A stretch of 14,497 bases of DNA from assembly GCA_016783355.1 (NCBI GenBank), contig JADHWR010000030.1, forward strand, positions 1 through 14,497. The letters run 5' to 3'. Under the pieces are notes generated by a model. That model made no database searches and was not told the origin of the DNA. It was given only the letters and a program-made list of their open reading frames with translations. Below are positions 13,092 to 14,497 of the stretch, piece by piece. Position 1 is the stretch's first letter; each line of letters starts with the position of its first letter. This DNA comes from Candidatus Omnitrophota bacterium. Its GTDB lineage: Bacteria > Omnitrophota > Gorgyraeia > Gygaellales > JAHJCI01. A program made the position numbers and the translations under genes.

Positions 13092-14497
13092 CTTCTGACA
13101 AATAGCTCAATGTCTTTTTACAAATATTCTCAAATGCCGGTGCGCAGACCACTCCACCAAAATAAGCAGGTCGTGGCTCATCAACAACAATTGCCATCGC
13201 GATTTTTGGTTCATCAGCTGGCACAAAACCAATAAAGGAAGCAATAAATTTGCGATGTGAATAACTGCCGTCTGCTTCCAATTTCTGGGCTGTGCCTGTT
13301 TTACCCGCTACACGCATACCGGCAATCTTCGCCCTTCTACCTGTGCCATTCTCAATCACACCGACCAATATCTCTTTTAAACGCAAGGCAACCTCCTCTG
13401 ATATAACCTGGCGAATAATCTGAGGTGAAAACTCTTTTATATTCTCACCAAATCTATCCTGCACAGCAACAACTACATGTGGTCTCATTAGCCTCCCTTT
13501 ATTGGCAATGGCGGCAATGGCGCTGGCTAACTGCAAAACAGTAACACCTACTTCCTGACCAATCGGCAGAGCTGAAATTGTTGTCTTTGACCAATAACGC
13601 GGCTCTTTTAGTATTCCTTTAATTTCTCCCGGTAAATCTATATTCAATCTTTGACCAAAACCAAATCTTTTTGCATAACCATGAATCACCGCCGGTCCCA
13701 GAAGCTGTGCAATTTTTGTCACGCCGATATTACTTGATTGCTCAAAAACCTCTTTGAAACTAAGCCAACCATGGGGACGATGATCATGGAGTATATGGTT
13801 GGCTACTTTATATGTGCCATTTTCACAAAAAAACTGACCCAGTTCTTCAGGTCCTCCTTCCTGCAAAGCAGCAGCAGCAGTAACAATCTTAAAAACAGAA
13901 CCTGGTTCAAATAAATCGGTTATCCCTCGATTTCTTCTTACATTCTGAGGCGTCTGCGGTGTCTGATTTAAATCATAAGTAGGACGGCTGCCCCATGCGA
14001 GAACCCTGCCTGTTTGGGGCTCAATGATAATAATTGTTGCTGCCTTTGGCTGAAACTTTTTTGTAATCCTATCCAGTTCCTGCTCAATAATAAATTGAAT
14101 AACTTCATCAAAACTAAGGACAAGATTATAGCCATCAACGGGTAAAACCAATCTTTGCCACAGCCCCAACCGATCCCTGCGCGCATCCCGAAGCAAAATC
14201 CCCCAACCGCCACTACCTTTCAGGTATTGGTCATAATATAACTCTAACCCTTCAATGCCGCGATTATCTAAACCAGCAAAACCAATCAGATGACTGGCAA
14301 GATAATGATTGGGGTAAACTCGTTTATTCTCTTTAATAAAACCTAATCCTTTGTGTTCAAGCTCTTTTATTAAATTTACCTTGTCCGCTGGTAGTTTCCT
14401 TGCCAGCCAAATAAAATATTTTGGCCGGGATAAGCGCTCTATTAGATATTCCTTTTCTGTGTCCAAAATGGCAAGCAGCTCATTGGTTATTTCCTCC
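13087..14497 (-). CDS. ftsI: Septal transpeptidase FtsI/PBP3 (class B penicillin-binding protein), 5' end missing
   Basis: Crosslinks septal peptidoglycan in the periplasm as partner of FtsW. The frame is open to the right edge, so the cytoplasmic tail and membrane anchor are not seen; 469 residues are visible. The dimerisation domain includes NRGIEGLELYYDQYLKGSGG. The transpeptidase domain has all three active-site motifs: SVFK in EPGSVFK (serine codon 13897-13899), SSN (13729-13737) and KTG in AGKTGTAQK (13294-13302). There is no PASTA extension after the domain; the protein ends YLSEE. A TTG at 14466 is an internal codon, since the upstream in-frame residues EEITNELLAI fit the domain. Position before murE is the standard FtsI place. 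Confidence 0.95.
   Translation of the reverse strand, partial: EEITNELLAILDTEKEYLIERLSRPKYFIWLARKLPADKVNLIKELEHKGLGFIKENKRVYPNHYLASHLIGFAGLDNRGIEGLELYYDQYLKGSGGWGILLRDARRDRLGLWQRLVLPVDGYNLVLSFDEVIQFIIEQELDRITKKFQPKAATIIIIEPQTGRVLAWGSRPTYDLNQTPQTPQNVRRNRGITDLFEPGSVFKIVTAAAALQEGGPEELGQFFCENGTYKVANHILHDHRPHGWLSFKEVFEQSSNIGVTKIAQLLGPAVIHGYAKRFGFGQRLNIDLPGEIKGILKEPRYWSKTTISALPIGQEVGVTVLQLASAIAAIANKGRLMRPHVVVAVQDRFGENIKEFSPQIIRQVISEEVALRLKEILVGVIENGTGRRAKIAGMRVAGKTGTAQKLEADGSYSHRKFIASFIGFVPADEPKIAMAIVVDEPRPAYFGGVVCAPAFENICKKTLSYLSEE

Overview
The window is a nearly complete division and cell wall (dcw) cluster, entirely on the minus strand, so it is transcribed from right to left. In transcription order: ftsI (5' end cut by the right edge), murE, murF, mraY, murD, ftsW, murG, a transposase gene, murC, murB, ddl, ftsQ and the first 44 codons of ftsA (cut by the left edge). 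MurE carries the DNPR motif typical of meso-diaminopimelate-adding enzymes. Together with ftsQ/ftsA and the classic gene order, this suggests a diderm (Gram-negative type) bacterium with A2pm peptidoglycan. Moderate GC, dense palindromic repeats and a RAYT-type transposase would suit an uncultivated lineage such as Omnitrophota, but that placement is a weak inference from general resemblance.

The enzymes form one pathway. MurC, MurD, MurE and MurF add L-Ala, D-Glu, A2pm and D-Ala-D-Ala to UDP-MurNAc, which MurB produces; Ddl makes the D-Ala-D-Ala. MraY and MurG build lipid I and lipid II, FtsW and FtsI polymerise and crosslink septal wall, and FtsQ and FtsA tie this to the divisome. No gene has an obvious disabling lesion.

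The unusual content is a set of palindromic repeats. Six junctions are overlapping (murE/murF, murF/mraY, murD/ftsW, ftsW/murG, murC/murB, murB/ddl) and carry no element. All five non-overlapping junctions carry palindromic DNA: ftsI-murE (about 400 bp), mraY-murD (about 235 bp), murG-murC (a RAYT transposase between REP-like palindromes), ddl-ftsQ and ftsQ-ftsA. Two further palindromes lie inside coding sequence, in ddl and murF, where they keep the frame and add about 26 and 21 residues. This resembles the protein-coding Rickettsia palindromic elements. A repeat of about 112 bp occurs twice (ddl-ftsQ and mraY-murD); one copy supplies the last 24 or so codons of ddl.

I found no RNA genes, CRISPR array or convincing factor-independent terminator. 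I saw no new multi-gene system. The part worth following up is the palindromic-element family and its in-frame insertion into essential genes.
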